Positions 26,923 to 35,458 of a stretch of DNA of 64,000 bases are shown piece by piece (position 1 is the stretch's first letter; each line of letters starts with the position of its first letter). Source of the stretch: Rhodanobacter denitrificans (GTDB taxonomy: Bacteria; Pseudomonadota; Gammaproteobacteria; Xanthomonadales; Rhodanobacteraceae); assembly GCF_003335105.1 (NCBI RefSeq), contig NZ_QFWQ01000002.1, positions 62,001-126,000 of the forward strand, given 5' to 3'. A model generated the notes under the pieces. The model had not been told where the DNA came from, did not search any database, and saw only the letters and a list, made by a program, of their open reading frames with translations. Position numbers and translations under genes: made by a program.

Positions 26923-28902
26923 TCAGTGGAACTGGTCGCTCGCCGGCACCCAGGAGCTGGACGATGGCGCCGGCGCGGCCGGTTCCACCGGCAGCACGAT
27001 GCCTTCGCAGCCGGGTGGCGGGGGCCCGCCGGCGATGCGCGCGGTGGCGCACTCGGCGGCGTTGTCGAACCTGACCACCGGTGCGGGCGCCCCGCGGGCG
27101 GCCACGGACGCGGGCGATGCCGGCGGGTTGGCCGGCGCCAGGTGCAGGCGATCGTAGACTTTCGGGGCGACCGGCCTGGCGGGCGGGTCCGGATTGTCGC
27201 AGCCGAACAGTGCGATCGGCAGCAGCGGCATCACCGTGCATTTCACTCGGACGCCGCGCGGCAGGTGGAAGGTGTGGCTGAGCTTGGTCTTGTCCACCGC
27301 GCGGTGCAGCGCGGTGTCGATCGAGCTTTCGCCTTCGGGCGTCCAGTCCTGCTCGAAGCGGGTGGGCTGGTAGCCGATGTTCGGCGCACTGTGGCGCATG
27401 ATCTCGGTGTCGCCGCGCGGCTTCAGCTGCACGTAGCTACCCGGCTCGCCCTGCTGTCCGCTCTGCTGCCCACCTTGCCGCTCGCCCTGCGTCGCGCCGG
27501 GCTGGTTGTCGCCGGGCTGGCCCGACTGCGGCTGGCTGCCATGACCGGGCGTCGATGCGGACGACGCGGCGTTCGCGCCGGTGCGGCTGGCCACTCCGGT
27601 GCGATTCTCGGCCGGCGCTGCCGAGTTGGCGCCGGGCGTGGCGAAGTCGCTGCCTTGCGCGCTGGCCTCTGGCGCGCGACTGACGTCGCGGCCCTGGCCA
27701 GCCTCGGCCGGCTGCGGCGTGGCCTGTTCCGCCGGCGGCGCGGCGGCGGCAGCATGAGAGGCGGCCGCCGCCTCGGCCGGTACGGTCTCGGCGACGGTGG
27801 CCGGCGCGCTCAGCTGCGGCCGCGCGCTGGACGGCCGGATGGCTGTTTCGCGCGCGGCTTCCGACACCTTGACCTTCTCGTTCGCCACCTGCGGCTGGAT
27901 TTTCTCCGCTGCCGCGGGCGCCAGCGGCACCGCCGCGAGTTCGGCTTCGGCCACTTCGATCGCCGGCGCCTGCACTTGCGGCTTCTCGTTCGGCACGGTG
28001 GGCGCGGGCACACTCAGCTGCGCCTGCAGGTTCACCCTCGGCTCGGCCTGCGCCGGCAGCGGCACCGGCTGCAATTCGGGCACCGGCGGCGCCGCCGGCA
28101 GCTCGGCACGGGCCGGCGTCACGCTGGCGGGCGCAGTGGATCTGGGTACCTCGGCATTCAGCGCGATGCTGGAGACGGCGATCGGCGGCGCGGCCTGCGC
28201 GGGCAGTTCCGGCAATGCCAGCGATGGCGGTGGCGGCATCGCGCGGTTGCCTTCCAGTTGCGGCCTGCGCACCGACTCGGGCTGGTATTTCGGCGGCACC
28301 GGCGGCTGCAGGGCCGGCGTCGGCAGGGTCACCGCCGGCGGCTCGCCGGCCAGCGGCACCGGCTGCAGCTCGGGCGTGGGCGCCGGTTGCAGCAGGCTTG
28401 CCAGAGGCTTCGGTGCGGCCGCTGGTTTCGGCGCTGGCGCCTTCGGTTTCGCCACGGCGGCGATCATCGGCGTGGCCGTCGCGGCCGGTTGCTCGGTGGC
28501 CACGGCCTGCGCGTTGGCGTCGGGTTCGCGGCTCGGCACGGGCCGGCTGGCGTGACCCTGGTGGCGCGGTCCGCGCTCCTTCGGCGGAGTGCCGCGCACC
28601 GGCGGCGGTGGCGGCGGTTCCGGCGGCTCGACCAGACGCACCTGCAGGAACTGCTGCTTCGATGGCGGCGGCGGCGCCAGCTGGAACGCGGGGCCGAGCA
28701 CGAAGCCGAACAGGAACAGCAGGTGCACCAGCAACGCACCGAAGACGCCTAACAGGCGCAGGCCCAGCTCGCGCGGGCGCGGTCGTGTGCGCTGGTGGTA
28801 GACCCGTGCCCGGGTCGCCGCAGCCAGCGGCGAGTTCAGCATCACCCGCGCGGGATTGGCTGAGCGGCCGGCGTCAGGTTGGTCCGGGGGTGGCAGGGGC
28901 AT
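26923..28902 (-). CDS. TonB-like anchored proline-rich protein with C-terminal four-Cys domain (paralogue A)
   Basis: The 659-residue protein is of unknown function. It has a cytoplasmic basic tail, one membrane helix (about 47-70), then a LQVRLVEPPEP stretch and about 420 residues rich in Pro, Ala and Gln, so it should span the periplasm from the inner membrane in TonB/TolA fashion. The last 160 residues (from about 498) form a compact domain shared with the neighbour at 28945-29994: a TRF..DW motif, VDKT, LPRGVR, then cysteines at about 555, 568, 618 and 632. There is no recognisable TonB C-terminal domain and no exbB/exbD nearby. It lies 42 bp downstream of paralogue B on the same strand and is probably co-transcribed. 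Confidence 0.8.
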   Translation of the reverse strand: MPLPPPDQPDAGRSANPARVMLNSPLAAATRARVYHQRTRPRPRELGLRLLGVFGALLVHLLFLFGFVLGPAFQLAPPPPSKQQFLQVRLVEPPEPPPPPPVRGTPPKERGPRHQGHASRPVPSREPDANAQAVATEQPAATATPMIAAVAKPKAPAPKPAAAPKPLASLLQPAPTPELQPVPLAGEPPAVTLPTPALQPPVPPKYQPESVRRPQLEGNRAMPPPPSLALPELPAQAAPPIAVSSIALNAEVPRSTAPASVTPARAELPAAPPVPELQPVPLPAQAEPRVNLQAQLSVPAPTVPNEKPQVQAPAIEVAEAELAAVPLAPAAAEKIQPQVANEKVKVSEAARETAIRPSSARPQLSAPATVAETVPAEAAAASHAAAAAPPAEQATPQPAEAGQGRDVSRAPEASAQGSDFATPGANSAAPAENRTGVASRTGANAASSASTPGHGSQPQSGQPGDNQPGATQGERQGGQQSGQQGEPGSYVQLKPRGDTEIMRHSAPNIGYQPTRFEQDWTPEGESSIDTALHRAVDKTKLSHTFHLPRGVRVKCTVMPLLPIALFGCDNPDPPARPVAPKVYDRLHLAPANPPASPASVAARGAPAPVVRFDNAAECATARIAGGPPPPGCEGIVLPVEPAAPAPSSSSWVPASDQFH

Positions 28903-28944
28903 GCGCGCGAGTGTAGCGGGCGCGGGTAGGCCCCGGCATGACGC

Positions 28945-29994
28945 TCAGTGGTCGCGCGCGGCTCCCGCGGCGCGTTCGCGCAGTTCGGCATCGACCGCGC
29001 GATTGGGCGTGTCGACCGGGCAGCCCCAGGCCAGCGGCTTGCCCGCGCGATACATCGCGATGCAGGCCGCCTCGTCCGGCTTCGGCGGCAGGTGCGCCGC
29101 GCCGTCCAGCGGCGCGGCCGGCGCCATGCTGAGGCGCTCGTCGCCGTCTTTCGCCGAGGGTGGTGGCGGCGGCTCGCCGCCGCAGCCGCCGGCCAGCATC
29201 GCCAGCGAGACGGCGCAGTGGATGCGCACGCCACGCGGCAGGCGGATGGTCTGCTTCACCGTGGTCTTGTCGACCAGCTTCTGCAATGCGCTGTCGAACG
29301 CGTTGCCGCCGCCCCAGTCCTTGTCGAAGCGCGTGGCCCGGTATTCGACCGGACTGCGGTGCTGCATGATCCGCGCGTCGTCGCGCGGCAGGTTCGACAC
29401 GTAGTCCGGCGCCGGCGCACTGGCGGTCGGCGCGGGCAGCAGCGGCTGGCCCTGCTTGTCGTAGAGGCGCGATGCGGCCGGCGGCGCGGGCAACTCCAGC
29501 GCCATTGCGTTCTGCGCCGGCGGCTCGTGCCGCGGTGGGGTACGCGGTCGCGACGGTGCGGAGGGTGCGGGCGGCAGCAGCGCAGCGGCTGGCGGCGTGC
29601 TGGTGATGAAACGCACCTCCAGCGCTTCCTCCCGCGATGCATGCGGCGCGGGCGGCAGGCGCGGACGCATCTGCTGCCACACCACCAGCGCGAACAGCGC
29701 ATGCAGCAGCAGCGCCACCAGCAGGGCCGGCCCGTGCCATCGGTATTCGCGCGCCGGTTCGCGCCAACGTCGCCGGCGCAGCAGCGCACGCTCCGCCGCT
29801 TCCAGCGGAGTCAGGCCACGAGCCGATTCCCCCGCCGGGTCCGGGCCGGGCGAGTTCTGCTGCTGGGGGACACGCTGTGGATGGGCGATGGCGGTGGCTC
29901 GCGGGTGGCGGTACGGCTGGGACGCCGGGCACTGGCCCGGCAACCTGCCGCGTTGCTCCGTAGACCGCCGCGCCGCCGCGCCGGTTCCCCGCAC
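28945..29994 (-). CDS. TonB-like anchored protein with C-terminal four-Cys domain (paralogue B)
   Basis: The protein of about 349 residues (GTG start at 29994, uncertain) has an Arg-rich cytoplasmic segment and one membrane helix (about 89-107). A short Pro-rich linker and a C-terminal domain (from about 206) follow. That domain matches paralogue A in TRF..DW, VDKT, LPRGVR and four cysteines (about 260, 271, 311 and 325). The linker is much shorter than in A (about 95 versus 420 residues), so the two would reach different distances across the periplasm. The pair looks like a tandem duplication. No known product name fits. Confidence 0.78.
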   Translation of the reverse strand: MRGTGAAARRSTEQRGRLPGQCPASQPYRHPRATAIAHPQRVPQQQNSPGPDPAGESARGLTPLEAAERALLRRRRWREPAREYRWHGPALLVALLLHALFALVVWQQMRPRLPPAPHASREEALEVRFITSTPPAAALLPPAPSAPSRPRTPPRHEPPAQNAMALELPAPPAASRLYDKQGQPLLPAPTASAPAPDYVSNLPRDDARIMQHRSPVEYRATRFDKDWGGGNAFDSALQKLVDKTTVKQTIRLPRGVRIHCAVSLAMLAGGCGGEPPPPPSAKDGDERLSMAPAAPLDGAAHLPPKPDEAACIAMYRAGKPLAWGCPVDTPNRAVDAELRERAAGAARDH

Positions 29995-30188
29995 TGCAAC
30001 TTGACCGTGCCGGCGGTTGGCTCAAGGCTACGCGGACGGCGCCACGCGCCGTCTCTCCGCCATGACCGCCCTCGCCCTGCACGCGTGAAGGACGACCATG
30101 ACGGCCCGCCATCGTCAGCCGCCAACGCGCGGCCTCGTGCGGCGCCGTTCATGCCACGAGGCCGTGCCCTGCATGGGAGGGTCGCATC

Positions 30189-32228
30189 GTGACGTATTCC
30201 ACGGAAAGCATCCGCAACATCGCGCTCGCCGGGCACGCCGGCGTGGGCAAGACCACGCTGTTCGAAGCGCTGCTGCACGCCGGCGGTGCGATCCAGGCGA
30301 TGGGCTCGATCGAGCGCGGTAACACGGTATCGGACAGCGACAGCCAGGAGAAGGCGCGCGCGCACTCCATCGACAGCTGCATCGCCAGCCTCGGCCACGC
30401 CGGCTGCCACATCAACCTGATCGACACCGCCGGCTACGCCGATTTCCGCGGCGGCACGCTGTCGGCGCTGGCCGCGGTGGAGACGGTGGCGGTGGTGGTC
30501 AATGCGGTCAACGGCATCGAACACGGCACCCGCCGCATGATGATGCATGCGAAGGCGCGCGGCCTGGCACGCATGCTGGTGATCAACAAGATCGACTACG
30601 ACGGCGCCCACCTGGCCGCGCTGGTGGATGCGCTGCGCGAGGAATTCGGCGGCGAATGCCTGCCGGTGAACCTGCCGGCCGGGCGCGGAAGCCGCGTGCT
30701 GGACTGCTTCTTCCACGCCGACGGCGTCACCGATTTTTCCTCGCTGGCCGAGGCGCACCAGCGCATCCTCGACCAGGTGGTCGAGGTCGACGAGACGGTG
30801 ATGGACCGCTACCTGGACGCCGGCGAAGGCGCGCTGACGCCGCAGCAGCTGCACGACGCGTTCGAGCAGTGCCTGCGCGAGGGCCACCTGGTGCCGATCT
30901 GCTTCGTCAGCGCACGCACCGGCGCGGGCCTGGCCGAGCTGCTGGACGTGGCGGCGCGGCTGCTGCCGAACCCGGCCGAGGGCAACCCGCCGCCGTTCGT
31001 GCGCGGCGACGGCACGCCGCTGAAAGTCGGCGCCGACCCCGCAGCTCATGTGATCGCCGACGTGTTCAAGATCGTCAACGATCCATTCGTGGGCAAGCTG
31101 GGCGTGTTCCGCGTGTGGCAGGGCACGATCCGCCGCGACAGCCAGTTGCTGGTCGACGACGGCCGCAAGCCGTTCAAGGTCGGCCATCTGCTGAGCCCGC
31201 AGGGCAAGGGGCATGTGGAAATCGAGGCGGCGATCCCCGGCGACATCGCCGCGGTGGCGAAGGTGGAGGAGATCCACTTCGACGCGGTGCTGCACGACTC
31301 GCACGACGAGGACCGCATCGCGCTGGCGCCGCCGGCCTTTCCCGCGCCGATGTTCGGCCTGGCGCTGGTGCCGCGGCACAAGGGCCAGGAGCAGAAACTC
31401 TCCAACGCGCTGGCACGGCTGGCGGAGGAAGACCCGTGCTTCCGCGTCGAGCACCACAAGGAGCTCAACGAGACGGTGGTGCGCGGCTTGTCCGACCTGC
31501 ACCTGAAGGTGATGCTGGAACGCATGCGCGAGCGCTACGGCGTCGAGGTGGAGGCGCAACCGCCGCGGATCGCCTACCGCGAAACCATCGCCGCCCATGC
31601 GGACGGCCACCACCGACACAAGAAACAGACCGGTGGCGCCGGCCAGTTCGGCGAGGTCTTCCTGCGCATCGAGCCACTCGAGCGCGGCGCCGGCTTCGAG
31701 TTCGTCGACGCGGTGAAGGGCGGCGTGATCCCGGGCCAGTTCCTGCCGGCGATCGAGAAAGGCGTGCGCCAGGCGATGGAGCACGGCGCGGTCGCCGGCT
31801 ATCCGCTGCAGGACCTGCGCGTGACCGTGTATGACGGCAAGTACCACCCGGTCGACTCGAAGGAGGTCGCCTTCGTCAGCGCCGGCAAGAAGGCCTTCCT
31901 CGACGCGGTCGGCAAGGCGCGGCCGATCGTGCTGGAGCCGATCGTCAACGTCGAGGTGGCGATCCCCGAGAACAGCGTGGGCGACGTCACCGGCGGCCTG
32001 GCCGGCAAGCGCGCGCGCATCCTGGGCACCGACACCCAGCGCGGCGGCGAGCTGGTGATCAAGGCGCAGGCGCCCCTGGCCGAACTGACCGACTACCCCA
32101 CCGAACTGAAGGCGATGACCGGCGGCCGCGGCCGCTACAGCCTCGACCTCAGCCACTACGAAGCGGTGCCGCCCGCCGTGCAGAAGCAGCTCGGCGAGGC
32201 GTGGAAGCCGCACGTGGAGGAGGATTGA
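30189..32228 (+). CDS. fusA2: Elongation factor G-like GTPase (second EF-G type)
   Basis: The 679-residue translational GTPase has a P-loop GHAGVGKT (residues 15-22), DTAGYADF (G3) and NKID (G4), followed by the EF-G domains II to V. The G1 sequence differs from the AHIDAGKT of canonical EF-G, and there is no ribosomal-protein or tuf context, so this is an EF-G paralogue of the EF-G2 kind. Such paralogues can take part in translocation or ribosome recycling, or be poorly active; which applies is unknown. The GTG start has GGGAGG seven to eight bases upstream. It converges on the SET-domain gene 19 bp away. Confidence 0.87.
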   Translation: MTYSTESIRNIALAGHAGVGKTTLFEALLHAGGAIQAMGSIERGNTVSDSDSQEKARAHSIDSCIASLGHAGCHINLIDTAGYADFRGGTLSALAAVETVAVVVNAVNGIEHGTRRMMMHAKARGLARMLVINKIDYDGAHLAALVDALREEFGGECLPVNLPAGRGSRVLDCFFHADGVTDFSSLAEAHQRILDQVVEVDETVMDRYLDAGEGALTPQQLHDAFEQCLREGHLVPICFVSARTGAGLAELLDVAARLLPNPAEGNPPPFVRGDGTPLKVGADPAAHVIADVFKIVNDPFVGKLGVFRVWQGTIRRDSQLLVDDGRKPFKVGHLLSPQGKGHVEIEAAIPGDIAAVAKVEEIHFDAVLHDSHDEDRIALAPPAFPAPMFGLALVPRHKGQEQKLSNALARLAEEDPCFRVEHHKELNETVVRGLSDLHLKVMLERMRERYGVEVEAQPPRIAYRETIAAHADGHHRHKKQTGGAGQFGEVFLRIEPLERGAGFEFVDAVKGGVIPGQFLPAIEKGVRQAMEHGAVAGYPLQDLRVTVYDGKYHPVDSKEVAFVSAGKKAFLDAVGKARPIVLEPIVNVEVAIPENSVGDVTGGLAGKRARILGTDTQRGGELVIKAQAPLAELTDYPTELKAMTGGRGRYSLDLSHYEAVPPAVQKQLGEAWKPHVEED

Positions 32229-32247
32229 GTCTTCCCGCCGGCAGGCT

Positions 32248-32715
32248 TCAACGCTTCGGCTTGAGCAGGGTGCCGGTGCACTTCGGCGAGCCGCACAGGC
32301 ATACCCACAGCTTCTTCAGGCGTGCGGTGTGCGGCACGTCGAGCACGATGCCGTAGTCGTAGGTGAGCTCCTCGCCGGGCTTGATGTTGCGGATCGCCTC
32401 GATCAGCACCCGGTCCCTGCGCGGGTCGCCGCTGGCGCTTTCCTCGACCAGCGCACGGCAGTTCGGCGCGCAGCTGTGGTTGATCCAGCGTGCGCTGTTG
32501 CCGCCCTGGTTGGCGTCGATGATGTAGTCGTCGTTGAGCGTGAACAGGAAGGTGTGGCCGGTCTCGCCGCCGTCGCCGTACAGGTCGTCGGCCTGCGCGT
32601 GACTCATCAACTTGCCCTTGTACTCGATGATCTCCTCGCCCTTCCCGATCGGGGCGGTGGCGAACACGCCGTTGCCGTGGATTGGCGAGCGGCGCGCAAC
32701 AAAACGTCGTGACAT
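32248..32715 (-). CDS. SET-domain protein (putative lysine methyltransferase)
   Basis: The 155-residue protein consists of a SET domain with the pseudoknot motif NHSCAPNC and the catalytic-tyrosine strand ELTYDYG. A post-SET zinc motif (CLCGSPKCTG) closes it. SET enzymes transfer methyl groups from SAM to protein lysines; bacterial targets are mostly unknown and can include ribosomal or DNA-binding proteins. The ATG at 32715 begins MSRRFVARRSPIHGNGVFA, the usual start of short bacterial members; an in-frame extension upstream is not supported. It is divergent from the lipoprotein/acyl-CoA dehydrogenase operon. Confidence 0.88.
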   Translation of the reverse strand: MSRRFVARRSPIHGNGVFATAPIGKGEEIIEYKGKLMSHAQADDLYGDGGETGHTFLFTLNDDYIIDANQGGNSARWINHSCAPNCRALVEESASGDPRRDRVLIEAIRNIKPGEELTYDYGIVLDVPHTARLKKLWVCLCGSPKCTGTLLKPKR

Positions 32716-33017
32716 GCGATGGAACCCTGCGGGCGGAGAGGAAACGCCGATGATGCCTGTTTGCAGATGACGGCGAAACCTCGTGATGGCCAGGATCTTC
32801 CGGCGCGCACGATGCCCCATCCGTGTTGCGCCATCGCGCGGACTGCTCGCGCACTTCGCCATCCCGATGAAGCGTTTCGGACAACCTGAGGGGTCGCTCC
32901 AGCCGCAGGGAAGGCCCGGGGTTTCCACCGGCGCGGGCAGTTGTCGCCCTCGTACTGGCGCCGGTACCCCCAATCATGGTTAGAATCGGTATTCAAACGA
33001 TCGTTTGGAGAATCGCG
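32716..33017. other. Divergent intergenic region with operator
   Basis: A 302-bp gap between the SET gene and the lipoprotein operon. It contains a possible -10 (TAGAAT, 32981-32986) and the PsrA-like palindrome listed separately. The part nearer the SET gene shows no convincing gene or fold. Confidence 0.5.
32994..33007. promoter_or_regulatory. Perfect palindrome CAAACGATCGTTTG, PsrA/TetR-type operator
   Basis: A 14-bp perfect palindrome matches the CAAAC-N4-GTTTG form of the PsrA box, recognised in Pseudomonas by a TetR-family regulator of fatty-acid metabolism. It lies 8 bp after a -10-like TAGAAT and 10 bp before the lipoprotein ATG, where a bound repressor would block initiation. The operon encodes an acyl-CoA dehydrogenase, which fits fatty-acid control. 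The regulator itself is not in the window. Confidence 0.6.
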
Positions 33018-33494
33018 ATGCGCCTGTTGCGCTGGATCATCCCCGTCCTGTTGCTGGGCCTGGCCGCCTGTGGCCCGGCGAAGAAGAGCGTGTACCCGCC
33101 CAACGTGAGCATCCAGCAACTGACCGTGCTGCCGGGCGGCCAGTGGCAGCTGACCCTGCGCATCCAGAACAACAGCTACGGCGAGATGGATTTCAGGTCG
33201 CTGGACGGCCTGCTGCAGGTCGCCGAACTGGTGCCGGTGCGGCTGCGTGCCACCTTCGAGCGCGACATCCCCGAGCTCGCCGGCGATGTGATCCGGCTCG
33301 ACGTGCTGCCCACCGCCGCGATGACCCAGGCGCTGCAGACCACCGCCGCCAAGGGCAGCGCCGGTTCGCTGGCCTACCGCGTCAGCGGCAGCATCAGCGC
33401 CAGGCCCGAGCAGGAATCGAAGCCGCGCGAATTCGACTTCAGCGGCAACAACTGGATCTCGCCGGTGCCGGGCATTCCCGGCACCTACCGCTGA
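33018..33494 (+). CDS. LEA14-like lipoprotein
   Basis: The 158-residue protein has a lipoprotein signal peptide with lipobox LAAC (lipidated C18), so it is attached to a membrane facing the periplasm. The mature part (NVSIQQLTVLPGGQWQLTLR, then SYGEMDF) resembles the LEA type 2 / water-stress WHy beta-sandwich seen in small proteobacterial lipoproteins. Its function is unknown. The ATG at 33018 directly follows GGAG. It lies 23 bp before the acyl-CoA dehydrogenase gene and almost certainly shares its transcript and operator. Confidence 0.78.
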   Translation: MRLLRWIIPVLLLGLAACGPAKKSVYPPNVSIQQLTVLPGGQWQLTLRIQNNSYGEMDFRSLDGLLQVAELVPVRLRATFERDIPELAGDVIRLDVLPTAAMTQALQTTAAKGSAGSLAYRVSGSISARPEQESKPREFDFSGNNWISPVPGIPGTYR

Positions 33495-33517
33495 CCCCTT
33501 TCATCCAAGGAATCGCC

Positions 33518-35308
33518 ATGACCATCTACAAGGCCCCCCTCGACGACCTGCGTTTCGCCCTGTTCGACGTCCTCGGCGCGGAGCGCACCCTCACCGCGCT
33601 GCAGGGCGGCGAGGCGCACAGCCGCGACCTGCTCGACGCGGTGCTGGAGGAAGCCGGGCGCTTGAGCGAGCAGTTGCTGGCGCCGACCAATGCGCCTGCC
33701 GACGCGGAAGGCTGCCACTTCGACAAGGCCACCCAGACGGTGACCACGCCGAAGGGTTTCAAGGAGGCGTTCAAGGCCTTCGCCGAAGGCGGCTGGACCG
33801 GCCTGACCAACCCCGAGGCCTACGGCGGCCAGGCCCTCCCCGGCGTGCTCGGCACCGCCACCACCGAGATCTTCCAGTCCGGCAACCTGGCCTGGAGCCT
33901 GTACCCGCTGCTGTCCGAGGGCGCCACCCACGCGATGGAACTGCACGGCGAGGAGTGGCAGCGCGAGCGCTTCATGAAGCCGATCGTCGCCGGCCGCTGG
34001 ACCGGCACCATGTGCCTGACCGAGCCGCAGGCCGGCTCCGACCTCGGCCTGCTGAAGACCCGCGCCGAGCCGGCCGCGGCGGATGCCGACGGCCACGCGG
34101 TCTACAAGATCAGCGGCACCAAGATATTCATCAGCGCCGGCGAACACGACCTCGCCGAAAACATCGTGCACCTGGTGCTGGCGCGCCTGCCCGACGCACC
34201 GGAAGGCAGCCGCGGCATCTCGATGTTCATCGTGCCCAAGTTCAAGCTCGACGCGGACGGTTCGCCGGGCGCGCGCAACACCGTGGCCGCCGGCGCGATC
34301 GAGCACAAGATGGGCATCCACGCCTGCTCCACCTGCGTGATGAACTTCGACGGCGCCGAGGGCTACCTGATCGGCAAGCCGCACAAGGGCCTCGCCGCGA
34401 TGTTCACCATGATGAACGCGGCGCGCCTGTCGGTCGGCGTGCAGGGCCTGGCGCTGGCCGAGCGCGCACTGCAAAACAGCCTCAACTACGCGCGCGAGCG
34501 GCTGCAGTCGCGTTCGCTGTCCGGCCCGAAGTTCCCCGACAAGCCGGCCGACAACCTGCTGGTGCAGCCGGACGTGCGCCGCATGCTGCTGACCCAGCGC
34601 GCCTTCGTCGAAGGCTCGCGCGCGCTGGTGCTGTACACCGCGCTGCAGACTGACATCGAACATCGCGCAACGGACGAGGCCGCGCGGCAGAAGGCCGGCG
34701 AACTGGTCGCCTTCCTGATCCCGATCGCCAAGGGCATGACCACCGAGCTGGCGCAGGAGTGCACCAAGGAAGCGCTGCAGATCTACGGCGGCCACGGCTA
34801 CATCGCCGAGAACGGCATGGAGCAGTTCGTCCGCGACGCCCGCATCATCACCCTGTACGAGGGCACCACCGGCATCCAGGCCGCCGACCTGCTGGGCCGA
34901 AAGATCCTCCAGCTGCAGGGCGTGGGCGCGAAACACTTCCTGCAGGAGATCAGCGCGTTCTGCCAGCAGCACAGCGCCGACGAATCACTGCGCGGTCTTA
35001 TCGGCCCGCTGGCCGTCGCCACGAAGGAATGGAGCGACCTCACCGTGAGCCTGGCCCAGCGCACGCAGGCCAACCCGGAGGAACTCGGCGCCGCGGCCAC
35101 CGACTACCTCTACTACTCCGGCTATGTCACCCTCGCCTACCTGTGGGTGCGCAGCGTGGCCGCCGCCGAAGCCGGCACGCAATCGGCCGCGTTCAAGCAG
35201 GCCAAGCGCGACACTGCCGCGTTCTACTTCGCCCGCATCCTGCCGCGCACCCTGGTGCACAAGGCGGCGATCGAGGCCGGGGTGAAGACCCTGCCCGAAA
35301 TCGCCTGA
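33518..35308 (+). CDS. Acyl-CoA dehydrogenase, long C-terminal-extension type
   Basis: The 596-residue flavoenzyme has the FAD-binding signature CLTEPQAGSDLG and the C-terminal segment YEGTTGIQAADLLGRK, where the catalytic glutamate of this subclass resides. An extra C-terminal domain of about 120 residues follows, as in FadE-like/DmdC-like enzymes. It oxidises acyl-CoA to trans-2-enoyl-CoA in beta-oxidation, passing electrons to ETF. The start at MTIYKAPLDD has AAGGA upstream. It is the second gene of the operon behind the PsrA-like palindrome and is closed by a strong terminator. Confidence 0.92.
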   Translation: MTIYKAPLDDLRFALFDVLGAERTLTALQGGEAHSRDLLDAVLEEAGRLSEQLLAPTNAPADAEGCHFDKATQTVTTPKGFKEAFKAFAEGGWTGLTNPEAYGGQALPGVLGTATTEIFQSGNLAWSLYPLLSEGATHAMELHGEEWQRERFMKPIVAGRWTGTMCLTEPQAGSDLGLLKTRAEPAAADADGHAVYKISGTKIFISAGEHDLAENIVHLVLARLPDAPEGSRGISMFIVPKFKLDADGSPGARNTVAAGAIEHKMGIHACSTCVMNFDGAEGYLIGKPHKGLAAMFTMMNAARLSVGVQGLALAERALQNSLNYARERLQSRSLSGPKFPDKPADNLLVQPDVRRMLLTQRAFVEGSRALVLYTALQTDIEHRATDEAARQKAGELVAFLIPIAKGMTTELAQECTKEALQIYGGHGYIAENGMEQFVRDARIITLYEGTTGIQAADLLGRKILQLQGVGAKHFLQEISAFCQQHSADESLRGLIGPLAVATKEWSDLTVSLAQRTQANPEELGAAATDYLYYSGYVTLAYLWVRSVAAAEAGTQSAAFKQAKRDTAAFYFARILPRTLVHKAAIEAGVKTLPEIA

Positions 35309-35322
35309 GGCCTCGCCGGCTA

Positions 35323-35365
35323 CGCCAGCAAGAAAGCCCGGCCGACCTGGGCTTTCTTGCTGGCG
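35323..35365. terminator. Long-stem bidirectional hairpin after the acyl-CoA dehydrogenase gene
   Basis: Perfect 17-bp arms (CGCCAGCAAGAAAGCCC and its complement) surround a 9-nt loop. It starts 14 bp after the stop codon. The AAAG/CTTT steps inside the stem are typical of xanthomonad terminators. Confidence 0.8.
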
Positions 35366-35458
35366 CGCGGGCGGCAAGCCTCCCCCGCCGCCACACCACG
35401 CTGGCATTCATCGCAAGCTGTTACGATCGGGTGGGTAGGAAGGCAGCCTGGGGATGGC

